Of a stretch of DNA of 64,000 nt, positions 16,725 to 25,311 are shown one piece after another (position 1 is the stretch's first letter; every line of letters begins with the position of its first letter). Source of the DNA: an uncultured Sutterella sp. Its GTDB lineage: Bacteria > Pseudomonadota > Gammaproteobacteria > Burkholderiales > Burkholderiaceae_F. A program made the translations under genes and the position numbers. The notes below the pieces were generated by a model. It was not told where the DNA came from, searched no databases, and worked only from the letters and a program-made list of their open reading frames with translations. The stretch spans positions 59,756-123,755 of the forward strand of contig CASEFX010000008.1 of NCBI GenBank assembly GCA_949287305.1. Reading direction: 5' to 3'.

Positions 16725-18551
16725 TTATTCGGCGCGGCCGCGTCGGCGCAGGCCCCGGACGATGCGCGGATAGGCGTTGCGGAAGGTATCGGCGATGCCT
16801 TCTTTGGGATCTTCGTCCTCTTCGAGGCCTTCCGTCTTGGGTTTCTTCGGCTTTTCCGCCGCGTCCGCGGCGGCGGCCGCCAGGCAGAAGCTCGTCGCAA
16901 TCGTGTCGCTGACGACCGTGACGTTCGAAAGGTCCGCAAAGGCCTCTTCGCTGTCGAAGTGTTCGGTGCGGATGACGACGGGAAGGCCCGGATTGAGGTC
17001 CGACGCAAGCTTTGCGATGTGGCGGCTCTTCGCGACGGACTCGCCCGTCACGACGAGGACCGCGGCCGACGTGATGCGCGCCTGCACGAGGAGCATCGGG
17101 TCGGTCGGATCGCCCGTGAGGAACGCGATCGTCTCGCGCGAAAGATCGACGTCGTAGTCGGACTCGCGCTCGGGCGAAATGAGTACCACCGGGAACTTGC
17201 GCTCGATGAGGCTTTCGACCACGCCCGGGACGCGTTCGTCCATTCCGATTACGATCGCTTCGCCGCCGCGGCGAAGGGGCTTCGCGGTCGCGGGTTCTTC
17301 GTCGTGACCGATCGTGGGAATCGCGCGCGAAGCGGCGTGCCGCGCCCAGGACCAGCGGACCACGAAGCGGTTCGTCAGGAGCGGAATCAGGCGGAAGACA
17401 AAGGGGTTGAGCGCGATCGTGAGGATCGACGCCCCTACGATGAGGCTCATCACCTTGCTGTCGGCAAGACCCAGCGCAATCCCTTGTCCCGCGACAATGT
17501 AGGAGAATTCACCGATCTGCGCGAGGGAGGCGGCCACGGTGAAGGCGGTCTTGAGCGGCCAGCGCAGAAGAAGCACGAGGCCGAAGCTCACGCTCGTCGT
17601 GCCGCACAGAATGATCGCGACAATGAGAAGGATTTCGTAGGGGTCCTCCATGAAGATGTGCCAGTCGAGCATCATCCCCACCGAAACGAAAAAGAGGACC
17701 GAAAAGGCGTCCTGCAGCGGCAACGCGTTCGTCGCGGCGCGCTTGGCATAACGGCTCTCGCGCATCACCATGCCGGCCAGAAAGGCTCCCAGAGCATAGC
17801 TCACGTTGAAGAAGACGCCCGCGGCGTACGCGATGCCGAGCGCGAGCGCGAGGACCGCCAGCGTGAAGAGTTCCCGCGAGCCCGTCATGGCGACGCGCTT
17901 CAAAATGAAGGGGATGATGCGGCGGCCGCCGCCCAGCATCAGAAAGGCGAAGAGCGCCACGCCCGCCAGCGTCGAGAGAACGTTCCCCACGATCGCCCGT
18001 CCGTCGACGGGACCGCTCGAGAGCATGACGGACGCAAAAGGCGGCAAAAGCACGAGGATGATGACCGTCACGAGGTCCTGCACAATGAGCCAGCCCATCG
18101 CGACGCGGCCTTCGGGCGCGTTCGTGAGCTTGGCCATCTCGAGGGCCTTCGTCACCACCACGGTCGACGCGCAGGAGAGGGTCAGACCGAAAAGCGTCGC
18201 GCTTCCCGCGCCCCAGTCCCAAAAGCCCCAGGCAAAAAGCGCGCCCAGCAGGATGATGAGGAGCATCTGCAAAAGCGCTCCCGGGAGAGCCACGCCCTTT
18301 ACGGCCAGAAGATCGCGCACCGAGAAGTGCAGGCCCACGCCCACCATCAGGAGCATCACGCCCACTTCGGCGAGCTGCTCCGTCACTGACCGGTCCACCG
18401 GCGGGAGCCACGGGAAAAACTGCACGAAAACGCCCGAAAGCAGATAGCCGACCAGGGCCGGCATCCTGAAGTAGCGTTCGGCCAAATACCCGAAGACGAG
18501 CGCCAAACCGAAGGCGCCGACAAGGCTGGTGACGAGCGGGAGATTCTGCAT
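16725..18551 (-). CDS. ybaL: CPA2 monovalent cation:proton antiporter, YbaL/KefB-like
   Basis: 608 residues. About 12 membrane helices (residues 1-390) with the CPA2 hallmarks GYLLSGVFVQ, ASTVVVTKALE and MGWLIVQDLVTVIILVLLPP. A cytoplasmic Rossmann/TrkA-N-like domain follows from AIVIGMDERVPGVVESLIE (about 415) to VVIRTEHFDSEEAFADL. The glycine loop of this domain is degenerate (GMDERV rather than GxGxxG), as may occur in ybaL-type proteins, so nucleotide gating is uncertain. Predicted K+ or Na+ efflux in exchange for protons. First gene of the ybaL-rmuC-mdaB operon. Confidence 0.8.
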   Translation of the reverse strand: MQNLPLVTSLVGAFGLALVFGYLAERYFRMPALVGYLLSGVFVQFFPWLPPVDRSVTEQLAEVGVMLLMVGVGLHFSVRDLLAVKGVALPGALLQMLLIILLGALFAWGFWDWGAGSATLFGLTLSCASTVVVTKALEMAKLTNAPEGRVAMGWLIVQDLVTVIILVLLPPFASVMLSSGPVDGRAIVGNVLSTLAGVALFAFLMLGGGRRIIPFILKRVAMTGSRELFTLAVLALALGIAYAAGVFFNVSYALGAFLAGMVMRESRYAKRAATNALPLQDAFSVLFFVSVGMMLDWHIFMEDPYEILLIVAIILCGTTSVSFGLVLLLRWPLKTAFTVAASLAQIGEFSYIVAGQGIALGLADSKVMSLIVGASILTIALNPFVFRLIPLLTNRFVVRWSWARHAASRAIPTIGHDEEPATAKPLRRGGEAIVIGMDERVPGVVESLIERKFPVVLISPERESDYDVDLSRETIAFLTGDPTDPMLLVQARITSAAVLVVTGESVAKSRHIAKLASDLNPGLPVVIRTEHFDSEEAFADLSNVTVVSDTIATSFCLAAAAADAAEKPKKPKTEGLEEDEDPKEGIADTFRNAYPRIVRGLRRRGRAE

Positions 18552-18770
18552 GCGAACTCGATGGAGAGAGGCGTCGAAAAAAGGAGGACTATATTACAGC
18601 AGAAATTTTCGACGGCTTGGCCAGCAATGGCGCCGCCGCAGGGAAAGTTGGCCCCCCTTCCTCCTCCTTGGCGTTGTCGCCCGTCCTGAAAGACTTCCCG
18701 CGCAAGACCTCTGCCCTGCGTTACCGACAACCGACAGAGTGTTTCCGTTGGTTACGCGCAAGACGTCGGA

Positions 18771-18810
18771 AAAGAGAAAAGCCCCGGCGGGCGGAAAACC
18801 CGTCGAGGCT
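18771..18810 (-). terminator. Terminator downstream of the BMP lipoprotein gene
   Basis: On the minus strand AGCCTCGACGGG pairs with CCCGCCGGGGCT (plus-strand arms 18799-18810 and 18780-18791) and is followed by TTTTCTCTTTT. The remainder of 18552-18770 holds the ybaL upstream region and no visible gene. Confidence 0.75.
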
Positions 18811-18836
18811 TCGAGTGTACGTCCGAACAAGCGGAA

Positions 18837-19982
18837 TCAGTTCGTCGGAACCTTGCCCGCAACGCCCTGAACGAAATAGTTCATGTTGAGGAGTTCCTGA
18901 TCGGTTGCGACCTTGCCTTCCGGAACGACGGTCTTCCCTTCGTTCGTGACGATCGGGCCCGTGAACGGATGGAATTCACGCTTTTCCATCTTCGCCATCG
19001 TGGCGTTGATGTCGTCCACCACGGCCTTCGGAGCGTTCGGCGTGACGGCTTCGAGCGCGATCATGTGCTCAGGCGCGCCGCCCCAGGTCGGCGTGTTGTT
19101 CCAGGTGCCGTCGAGGACCATCTGGATGCGCTTCGTGTAGTACTCGTCCCAGAGGTGCACGACGCCCGCCAGGAGCATCGTGGGCGCGGCCTTCTTCATG
19201 GCGGAATTGTAGGAGATGACCGGAACCTTCGCTTCTTCGCAGGTGGCGGCGACGGCGGTCGAATTCGTGTGATGCGTGATCACGTCGGCCTTCTGACCGA
19301 TGAGAGACTTCGTCGCGTCGGTTTCCTTGCCCGGATCGTACCAGGAGGAGGTCCACACCACGCGGACTTCAACGTTCGGATTCACCGAACGGGCGCCGAG
19401 CGTGTAGGCGTTGATGCCGCGCAGCACTTCCGGAATCGGGAAGGCGGCGACGTAGCCGAGGATGTTCGTCTTCGTCGTGGCGCCCGCGAGCTTGCCGGCG
19501 AGGTAGCGGCTTTCATAGAAGCGCGCCGTGTAGTTCGTGACGTTCTTGTCGGTCTTGTAGCCCGTGGCGTGCTCAAAGATCACGTCCGGGAATTCCTTGG
19601 CGACCTTCATGAGCGAATTCATGTAGCCGAACGACGTCGCGAAGATGAGCTTGTTGCCCTGCGTGGCGAGGTCGCGGATCACGCGTTCCGCGTCGGCGTT
19701 TTCGGGAATGTTTTCCAGCCAGGTGACCTTGATCTTGTCCCCGAAGTGCTTTTCGACGGCCTGACGGGCCTTGTCGTGTTGGGAGGACCAGCCTTCTTCG
19801 TTGGCCGGGCTCACGTAAACGAAGGCCACCTTGAGGGGGCCCGAAGCGTCCACCTTGGCGGCGGGGGCGGACGAAGCCGCCGGGGCGGGCTGAGCCGTCT
19901 TCGGCTCTTCCTTGCCGCAAGCCGTCAACAGAAGCGCGGTGGCCGAAGCCACGGCGACCTTGATCAAAGTACGCTTTTGCAT
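18837..19982 (-). CDS. BMP-family substrate-binding lipoprotein of a nucleoside-type ABC transporter
   Basis: 381 residues. The start at 19982 (MQKRTLIKVAVASATALLLT) has TTGGAG upstream. Lipoprotein signal with lipobox LTAC (Cys at about 22), then an Ala/Pro linker and a BMP (Med/PnrA-like) domain: KVAFVYVSPANEEGWSSQHD, TSFGYMNSLMKVAKEFPDVIF, and YNSAMKKAAPTMLLAG. BMP proteins bind purine nucleosides or related compounds and feed a RbsC-like permease pair. It lies downstream of the ATPase and two permease genes on the same strand, separated by a terminator, so a higher-level separate transcript is likely. Confidence 0.85.
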   Translation of the reverse strand: MQKRTLIKVAVASATALLLTACGKEEPKTAQPAPAASSAPAAKVDASGPLKVAFVYVSPANEEGWSSQHDKARQAVEKHFGDKIKVTWLENIPENADAERVIRDLATQGNKLIFATSFGYMNSLMKVAKEFPDVIFEHATGYKTDKNVTNYTARFYESRYLAGKLAGATTKTNILGYVAAFPIPEVLRGINAYTLGARSVNPNVEVRVVWTSSWYDPGKETDATKSLIGQKADVITHHTNSTAVAATCEEAKVPVISYNSAMKKAAPTMLLAGVVHLWDEYYTKRIQMVLDGTWNNTPTWGGAPEHMIALEAVTPNAPKAVVDDINATMAKMEKREFHPFTGPIVTNEGKTVVPEGKVATDQELLNMNYFVQGVAGKVPTN

Positions 19983-20095
19983 CAAAGATCTCCAAGGAGA
20001 AAGGTGAAAAATTTTGCCCCGTATTGTAAGGAAGATCCCTTACTCGTAGAAGGGAAAGAAGTCTCTTTTACCTTTACGGGAAGATAGTTTCGACA

Positions 20096-20120
20096 CAAAA
20101 GGGAGCCCGAAGGCTCCCCT
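20096..20120 (-). terminator. Terminator after the permease gene, before the BMP gene
   Basis: On the minus strand GGGGAGCC-TTCG-GGCTCCC is followed by TTTTGTGTC. It separates the ABC core genes from the binding-protein gene. Confidence 0.75.
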
Positions 20121-20138
20121 TTGCGGTTCGTCCGGATC

Positions 20139-21059
20139 TCAGTGGTTCGGTTGGAAGGGTTTTCCGAGCGAGGCCGGGACGTTGAGGCGAATCCACTCGG
20201 GATTGCGCGAGATGAGCACCAAAACGAGAATCGTCGCGAGATAGGGCGTCATCGACATGAACTGCGGCGGCACGTCGATGCCCATCCCCTGAAAGGCGAA
20301 CTGCAGCATCGTGACGCCGCCGAAAAGATAGGCGCCGAAGATGACGCGCGCCGGGCGCCAGGTGGCGAACGTGACGAGCGCGAGCGCAATCCAGCCGCGG
20401 CCCGCCGTCATGCCTTCCACCCAAAGCGGCGTGTAGACGAGCGACAGGTAGGCGCCCGCCAGGCCCGCCATGGAGGCGCCGAAGACGACCGCGTAGAGGC
20501 GGATGCGGCGCACCGGGTAACCGAGCGCATAAGCCGATTCGGGCGACTCGCCCACGGCGCGCAGAATCAGACCGCCGCGCGTCTTGAAGAGGAAGTACCA
20601 GACGAGCGCGAGAAGAATCAGCGCAATGTAGACGAAGGCATGAAGCGAGAAGAACGCGGGCCCGAAGAAGGGAATGTCTTCGAGGAAGGGAATCCCCAGG
20701 GGCGCGCGGGACGGCAACGCCGCCCCCTGCATGGGCTGTCCGATGAAGGCCGAAAGCCCCGTGCCGAAGAGCGCGAGCGCCAGACCCGCCGCGTACTGAT
20801 TCGCGTGAATGCCGATCGTGAAGAAGGCGAAAAGGAGCCCGAGGAGCATGCCGACCGCGAAGCCCGCGGCAAAACCGAGCGCGAAGCTTCCCGTCGAGAG
20901 CGTCACGCCGAAGCCCGTCACCGCGCCCATGAGCATGATCCCCTCGATGCCGAGGTTCAGGACACCCGACTTCTCATGGATGAGAATGCCGACGGCGGCG
21001 ATCAGAAGGGGCGTTCCCGCGTTGAGCGTGGAGGAAATGATCGAAGCCAAGAGTTCCAT
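20139..21059 (-). CDS. ABC transporter permease, nucleoside (NupC/YufQ) type
   Basis: 306 residues, 8-9 hydrophobic helices, of the RbsC/BPD_transp_2 family. It opens MELLASIISSTLNAGTPLLI; the conserved cytoplasmic block RAVGESPESAYALGYPVRRIRL is near residue 180-200, typical of this permease class (the ATPase contact). It pairs with the upstream permease to form the membrane channel for the BMP protein. Its start follows the upstream stop with no gap (TAAATG), indicating coupled translation. Confidence 0.85.
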   Translation of the reverse strand: MELLASIISSTLNAGTPLLIAAVGILIHEKSGVLNLGIEGIMLMGAVTGFGVTLSTGSFALGFAAGFAVGMLLGLLFAFFTIGIHANQYAAGLALALFGTGLSAFIGQPMQGAALPSRAPLGIPFLEDIPFFGPAFFSLHAFVYIALILLALVWYFLFKTRGGLILRAVGESPESAYALGYPVRRIRLYAVVFGASMAGLAGAYLSLVYTPLWVEGMTAGRGWIALALVTFATWRPARVIFGAYLFGGVTMLQFAFQGMGIDVPPQFMSMTPYLATILVLVLISRNPEWIRLNVPASLGKPFQPNH

Positions 21060-22139
21060 TTACTTTGCCTCCTTGAAGCCCACCCAACGGAGGCGGTAGA
21101 GAATCATCGTGTCGCAGGCGAGGATGAAGAAGAGCAAGAGGCCCTGATAGACGCCCGTGATCGAGGCGGGCAGGCCCAGACGGCTCTGCGCGAGTTCACC
21201 CCCGAGGTAAAAGAGCGCCATGATGAAGGCCGCGGGAATGCAGCCGAGCGGCGCAAGGCGTCCGACGAAGGCCACGATGATGGCGGCAAAGCCGTAGCCC
21301 GGGCTGATCGTGGGCGTGAGCTGCCCCAGGGGACCCGTCGCTTCGATGCCGCCCGCAAGACCGGCGAGCGCACCCGAAATCAGCATCGAGGCCCAGATGA
21401 GGTGACCCGGACGGTAGCCCGCATAACGAGCAGCAAGGGGCGCCATGCCGGAAATCTTGAATTGGAAGCCGAGCGCCATCTTGTCCATCAGGATCCAGAT
21501 CCCGAAGGCGGAGATGAGCGCGAGAAGCGCGCCCGCATGAAGGCGCGTGCCTTCGATGAGAACGGGAAGGAGAGCCCCGGAATCAAAAAGCCGCGTCTGC
21601 GGGAAGCCGAAGCCCTGCGGATCGCGCATCGGACCCTGTACGGCCCAGGCAAGCAACAACTGCGCCACGTAGACGAGCATGAGGCTCACGAGAATTTCGT
21701 TGGCGTGGAAGCGGTGACGCAAAAGCGCCGTAAAGCCGCCCCACACGGCGCCGCCGAGAGCGGACGCGAGCATGACGAGGATCACGAAGGCGGGACCGGT
21801 CGTCGAGTCCGCGCACAGCGCCACGGCGCCGCCCGCGATCGCGCCCGCGATCAGCTGCCCTTCGGCGCCGATGTTCCAGACGTTTGCGCGGAAGCACACC
21901 ACGAGCCCCACAGAGCAGAGGAGAAGCGGCGTCATCTTGACGGCGATTTCCGTCCACCCGCGCACGGTCGCAAGCGGTTCGACAAAGAAGGTGCGAAGCG
22001 CCACGATCGGATCCTGTCCGAGAAGCGCAAAAAGCACGGCGCCCGTAAGGACCGTCAGAAGAAGAGCCGTGGCGGGACTCACCCAGCGCAGAGAGCGGGC
22101 GGGCTCGGGCCGCGCCGTCATTTGAATGGGAAAGTTCAT
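21060..22139 (-). CDS. ABC transporter permease, nucleoside (NupB/YufP) type
   Basis: 359 residues with about 10 helices. Conserved elements are NVWNIGAEGQLIAGAI (about 90-105) and LRHRFHANEILVSLMLVYVA, which mark the longer permease of BMP-type transporters. It overlaps the ATPase gene by four bases and abuts the second permease gene, so ATPase-permease-permease is one operon. Substrate probably nucleosides, by family; not provable here. Confidence 0.85.
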   Translation of the reverse strand: MNFPIQMTARPEPARSLRWVSPATALLLTVLTGAVLFALLGQDPIVALRTFFVEPLATVRGWTEIAVKMTPLLLCSVGLVVCFRANVWNIGAEGQLIAGAIAGGAVALCADSTTGPAFVILVMLASALGGAVWGGFTALLRHRFHANEILVSLMLVYVAQLLLAWAVQGPMRDPQGFGFPQTRLFDSGALLPVLIEGTRLHAGALLALISAFGIWILMDKMALGFQFKISGMAPLAARYAGYRPGHLIWASMLISGALAGLAGGIEATGPLGQLTPTISPGYGFAAIIVAFVGRLAPLGCIPAAFIMALFYLGGELAQSRLGLPASITGVYQGLLLFFILACDTMILYRLRWVGFKEAK

Positions 22140-23662
22140 GCCGCCTCCTCGTTGCTGGAATTCTTATGACCCGGGCCGCCCGGCCAGAGACCGGACATCC
22201 ACCGGCCAACCTCTTCGATGTTGAGACTTTCCTTGGGCACGGCGGGCGAGAGATGTCCCCGATACATGACCGCGATGCGGTCGGAAATTTCAAAGAGCTC
22301 GTCGATTTCTTCCGAAACGACGATGATCGCGGCGCCCTCGCTGCGAAGACGCATGAGCGAATTGCGGATGACGGCGGCGGCGCCCACGTCGACGCCCCAG
22401 GTCGGCTGATTGACGAGGAGCACCTTGGGACGCTGAAGGATTTCACGGCCCATGATGAATTTCTGCAGGTTGCCGCCCGAGAGACCGCCCGCGTGCTTTT
22501 CAACCGAGGGGGTCTTCACGTGGAAGCGCTCCACGACCTTTTCGGCGAAGTCGCGCGCCTTCTTGCGAAGGATGAAGCCCTTTTCCACGAAGTCGTCGCC
22601 CGTGAGATAGGTGTTGACGCGAAGGGGAAGATCGGGAACCGCGGCGTGACCGAGACGCTGTTCGGGAACATAGCGCAAGCCCAGGGCACGACGCTCCTTC
22701 GTGTCGAGGTGACCGACGGGCTTTCCGAAGAGTTCGACCGACTTGGAATCGGCACGGTACTCACCGCTCGCCGCAGACATGAAGCGCGCCTGGCCGTTCC
22801 CGGAAATGCCGGCGATCCCGACGATTTCCCCGGCGTGCACGCTCAAGAGAATGTTCTGAATGCCGCACACGCGCTGTGTGCCCGGCGCCGAAAGGTCGAT
22901 CAGGCGGAACACCACGTCGCCCGGCGTACCTTCTGCCGCGCGAACGACCGGAGGTTCCTTGCCGATCATGAGGCGCGCGAGCGAATCTTCCGTTTCTTCC
23001 TTCGGATTGACGGACGCGACGATCTTGCCGGAGCGAAGCACGACGCAACGGTCGGCGAGTTCGCGGATTTCGTCGAGTTTGTGCGAAATGAAGAGAATCG
23101 AAACGCCTTCCGATGCGAGTTTGTGCAGCGTCACAAAGAGCTTTCGCACGGCCTGCGGCGTCAGAACCGAGGTCGGTTCGTCCAGGATCAGGAGCTTCGG
23201 GCGCGTCATCAAAGCGCGAATGATTTCGACGCGCTGACGCTCGCCCATGGAGAGGTCGTGCACCACCGACTCGGGATCCACTTCGAGACCGTAGTTTTCG
23301 CCGAGGCGACGCACTTCCGAGGCGATTTCCTCGAGCGTCATCCCCTTGGCAAGGCCCAGCGCAACGTTTTCCGTCACGGTGAGCGTCTCGAAGAGCGCAA
23401 AGTGCTGATGCACCATCGCGATCCCCAGATCGCGCGCCTCCGCAGGGCTCGACACGGCCAGGGGAACGCCGTCGAAGACGATTTCCCCTTCGTCCGGCGT
23501 CGTCGCGCCGTAGATGATTTTCATGAGCGTGGATTTGCCGGCGCCGTTTTCGCCGAGGACGGCCAAAACTTCACCCGGAGCGATTTCCATGGACACGTGA
23601 TCATTGGCGACGATGCCCGGATACCGCTTGGTAATGTTGCGTAGCTGGAGGCGTGGTGTCAT
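22136..23662 (-). CDS. ABC transporter ATP-binding protein with two ATPase domains (NupA/YufO type)
   Basis: 508 residues from the ATG at 23662 (MTPRLQLRNITKRYPG); alternative GTG 23665 or TTG 23689. The first domain is complete: Walker A GENGAGKST, Q-loop HQHFALFETLTV, signature LSMGERQRVEI, Walker B LLILDEPTSVLTP. The second domain is degenerate as usual in sugar/nucleoside importers: GISGNGQARF in place of Walker A, signature LSGGNLQKFIMGRE, and LLVNQPTWGVD with Asn and Gln at the usual Walker B acids. It energises import by the two downstream permeases. Confidence 0.88.
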   Translation of the reverse strand: MTPRLQLRNITKRYPGIVANDHVSMEIAPGEVLAVLGENGAGKSTLMKIIYGATTPDEGEIVFDGVPLAVSSPAEARDLGIAMVHQHFALFETLTVTENVALGLAKGMTLEEIASEVRRLGENYGLEVDPESVVHDLSMGERQRVEIIRALMTRPKLLILDEPTSVLTPQAVRKLFVTLHKLASEGVSILFISHKLDEIRELADRCVVLRSGKIVASVNPKEETEDSLARLMIGKEPPVVRAAEGTPGDVVFRLIDLSAPGTQRVCGIQNILLSVHAGEIVGIAGISGNGQARFMSAASGEYRADSKSVELFGKPVGHLDTKERRALGLRYVPEQRLGHAAVPDLPLRVNTYLTGDDFVEKGFILRKKARDFAEKVVERFHVKTPSVEKHAGGLSGGNLQKFIMGREILQRPKVLLVNQPTWGVDVGAAAVIRNSLMRLRSEGAAIIVVSEEIDELFEISDRIAVMYRGHLSPAVPKESLNIEEVGRWMSGLWPGGPGHKNSSNEEAA

Positions 23663-23890
23663 CACAACCGAAGAATTTGGGAACGACAAAGAGGCACAGC
23701 AAGCCTTTTCGACTCAAGCTGCGCCACGGAGCGAAATCATCGAGGTCCAGAAGTCGGACCTGATTTTCTCGGTTGCACCGCATTCTAGGGGATTCAGCCC
23801 CCGCCTCGGGGCGGTTTTGTCATGATTTCGTCACGCTTTTTGCTTCACGTGAAGACAAATACCCTCTTTAAACTTTTTGCACGATGACTC

Positions 23891-23918
23891 TTGACAAAAC
23901 CCCTTGCCTCAAGATAAA
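23891..23918 (+). promoter_or_regulatory. Sigma-70-type promoter for the tRNA-Arg/tRNA-Ser pair
   Basis: TTGACA at 23891-23896 and GATAAA at 23913-23918, 16 bases apart, end 17 bases before the tRNA-Arg gene. The -35 is a perfect consensus. Confidence 0.7.
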
Positions 23919-23935
23919 ATTCACTTCTCTTTTGC

Positions 23936-24012
23936 GCGGCTGTAGCTCAGTTGGATAGAGTATCTGGCTACGAACCAGAGGGTCGTGGGTTCGAATCCTG
24001 CCAGCCGCGCCA
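23936..24012 (+). tRNA. tRNA-Arg (anticodon ACG)
   Basis: 77 bases. Acceptor stem GCGGCTG/CAGCCGC, D-arm GCTCAGTTGGATAGAGT, anticodon stem-loop TCTGG-CTACGAA-CCAGA, T-arm with TTCGAAT, and CCA encoded at the 3' end. Identical in sequence to the two copies at 61921 and 62028. Confidence 0.95.
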
Positions 24013-24027
24013 CAATTTACATAGAGC

Positions 24028-24120
24028 GGAGAAGTGGCAGAGAGGTCGAATGCACACCCCTGCTAAGGGTGCAGGTCCACATAAAGGGCCTCGGGGGTTC
24101 GAATCCCCCCTTCTCCGCCA
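24028..24120 (+). tRNA. tRNA-Ser (anticodon GCT)
   Basis: 93 bases, class II tRNA with a long variable arm. Acceptor GGAGAAG/CTTCTCC, anticodon loop CTGCTAA, T-loop TTCGAAT, CCA encoded. It follows tRNA-Arg by 15 bases and is probably co-transcribed. Its 3' end is the left edge of the CRISPR-Cas island. Confidence 0.95.
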
Positions 24121-24128
24121 CCGCATCA

Positions 24129-24166
24129 AGCTCTCTCAGAGTCAATCTGAGGGAGCTTTCTTTTTG
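24129..24166 (+). terminator. Terminator of the tRNA pair
   Basis: AGCTCTCTCAGA (24129-24140) pairs with TCTGAGGGAGCT (24146-24157) and is followed by TTCTTTTTG. It overlaps the 3' end of the convergent cas2. Confidence 0.8.
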
Positions 24167-24429
24167 CGTATCATCTGAAATCCCGTCACCGTCTCGATGG
24201 CCGGGGTCAAGGTCTTTTCCCACAGGACATAGCCCGGACTTTTCACTCGGCTCTCCACGATCAGCATTCCTGATTCCGGCGTACAAGATTCCAACAGTTG
24301 TAAAACCACCTTACGAGCCAAAGCATCCGCGACGCTTGAGACGAAAACATTTGGTTTTGGCTCAATGAACCACAGTTTCATTTTCCCTCGAACCGCATCC
24401 GGCAAATTCTCAGCGATTACAACTAACAT
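24142..24429 (-). CDS. cas2: CRISPR-associated protein Cas2, type I-E
   Basis: 95 residues: MLVVIAENLPDAVRGKMKLW then FIEPKPNVFVSSV, the opening of Cas2e (compare E. coli MLVVVTENVPPRLRG). Cas2 forms the central dimer of the Cas1-Cas2 integrase that inserts new spacers. The gene overlaps cas1 by seven bases, so translation is coupled. It is the last gene of the cas series and runs into the tRNA terminator from the other side. Confidence 0.92.
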   Translation of the reverse strand: MLVVIAENLPDAVRGKMKLWFIEPKPNVFVSSVADALARKVVLQLLESCTPESGMLIVESRVKSPGYVLWEKTLTPAIETVTGFQMIRKKKAPSD

Positions 24430-25271
24430 CCCAAATCCTTAAAAATCGCTTCCAGATCTTGAGACAATTTCGACAGTAGATCAAAATCTACAGCCCTTTT
24501 AGTAAACTCCTCCACCAAACATACGCTTGTTATCTTTTCCATTTTACTTGCCAACATAAAAGCCAGATCAATAGTAAGAAACTCTTTATACAAATCAGAA
24601 AGATCATAAACAAAGGGAAGAGGCGATCCAGAATGAATAAAACCAATTCTAGGATCGTAACCATGTGCAATCACCGAAGATGTAATGACCGCATACAACA
24701 GGGAGTTAGCGTGAGTCAGAAAACGATTCACCTTATCGCTTGCCTCCATCTTTCCGGGAATGTACCGTCTACCGTTCCACGGAACCCCATACTCTTCAGA
24801 TTTACCAGCGTATAAGGCCCTCACTCGAACTCCTTCCATCCCCATCAGTGTCTGCAAAGACTTCCCTTCAAACAACTCATTCGGAAAACGCTCGGAGAAT
24901 AAGCGTTTAGCCACCGTCAATCGAGTTTCTGGATCTGTTGCACATCGAATCTGTTGCAGAAGATTTCGAGTATCTGCCGTTGGCGTCAGTCCTGATGCAT
25001 AGAAGCGCAAACTGTCATCACCAACCCAGCAAATTGTTGTATTGCTCGAACTGATCGCCTTAACCGCTTCATGTGTCACAGTGGTTCCTGGACCAAGAAG
25101 AATTGTAGCGATCGTTGCAACTGGAATTGCATAGATATCACGGTTTGCTCCCACCCATTTCACACTACTGTCATCAACCTCGATTCTTCCATGTTCAAAA
25201 TACAATAACGGATATCGATCTTTATTTTGCGGGAAAAAGTCCCTCGACAATTTGAAGATCACCTTTCTCAA
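24423..25271 (-). CDS. cas1: CRISPR-associated endonuclease/integrase Cas1, type I-E
   Basis: About 282 residues. No ATG fits: the frame opens with TTG codons at 25277 and 25271, and AAAGGAG sits seven bases before the one at 25271, so a TTG start is chosen there. Type I-E marks: KDRYPLLYFEHGRIEVDDSS, ATILLGPGTTVTHEAVKAI, GDDSLRFYASG, and the C-terminal domain HANSLLYAVITSSVIAHGYDPRIGF with the metal-binding Glu/His/Asp region. Cas1 with Cas2 integrates spacers. The start is only about 40 bases from the leader-distal repeat, so expression probably depends on transcription through the array or a promoter inside it. Confidence 0.9.
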   Translation of the reverse strand: MRKVIFKLSRDFFPQNKDRYPLLYFEHGRIEVDDSSVKWVGANRDIYAIPVATIATILLGPGTTVTHEAVKAISSSNTTICWVGDDSLRFYASGLTPTADTRNLLQQIRCATDPETRLTVAKRLFSERFPNELFEGKSLQTLMGMEGVRVRALYAGKSEEYGVPWNGRRYIPGKMEASDKVNRFLTHANSLLYAVITSSVIAHGYDPRIGFIHSGSPLPFVYDLSDLYKEFLTIDLAFMLASKMEKITSVCLVEEFTKRAVDFDLLSKLSQDLEAIFKDLGC

Positions 25272-25311
25272 AAACAATCTCCTTTCATTACGCCATCTTC
25301 AAACAAAATCA

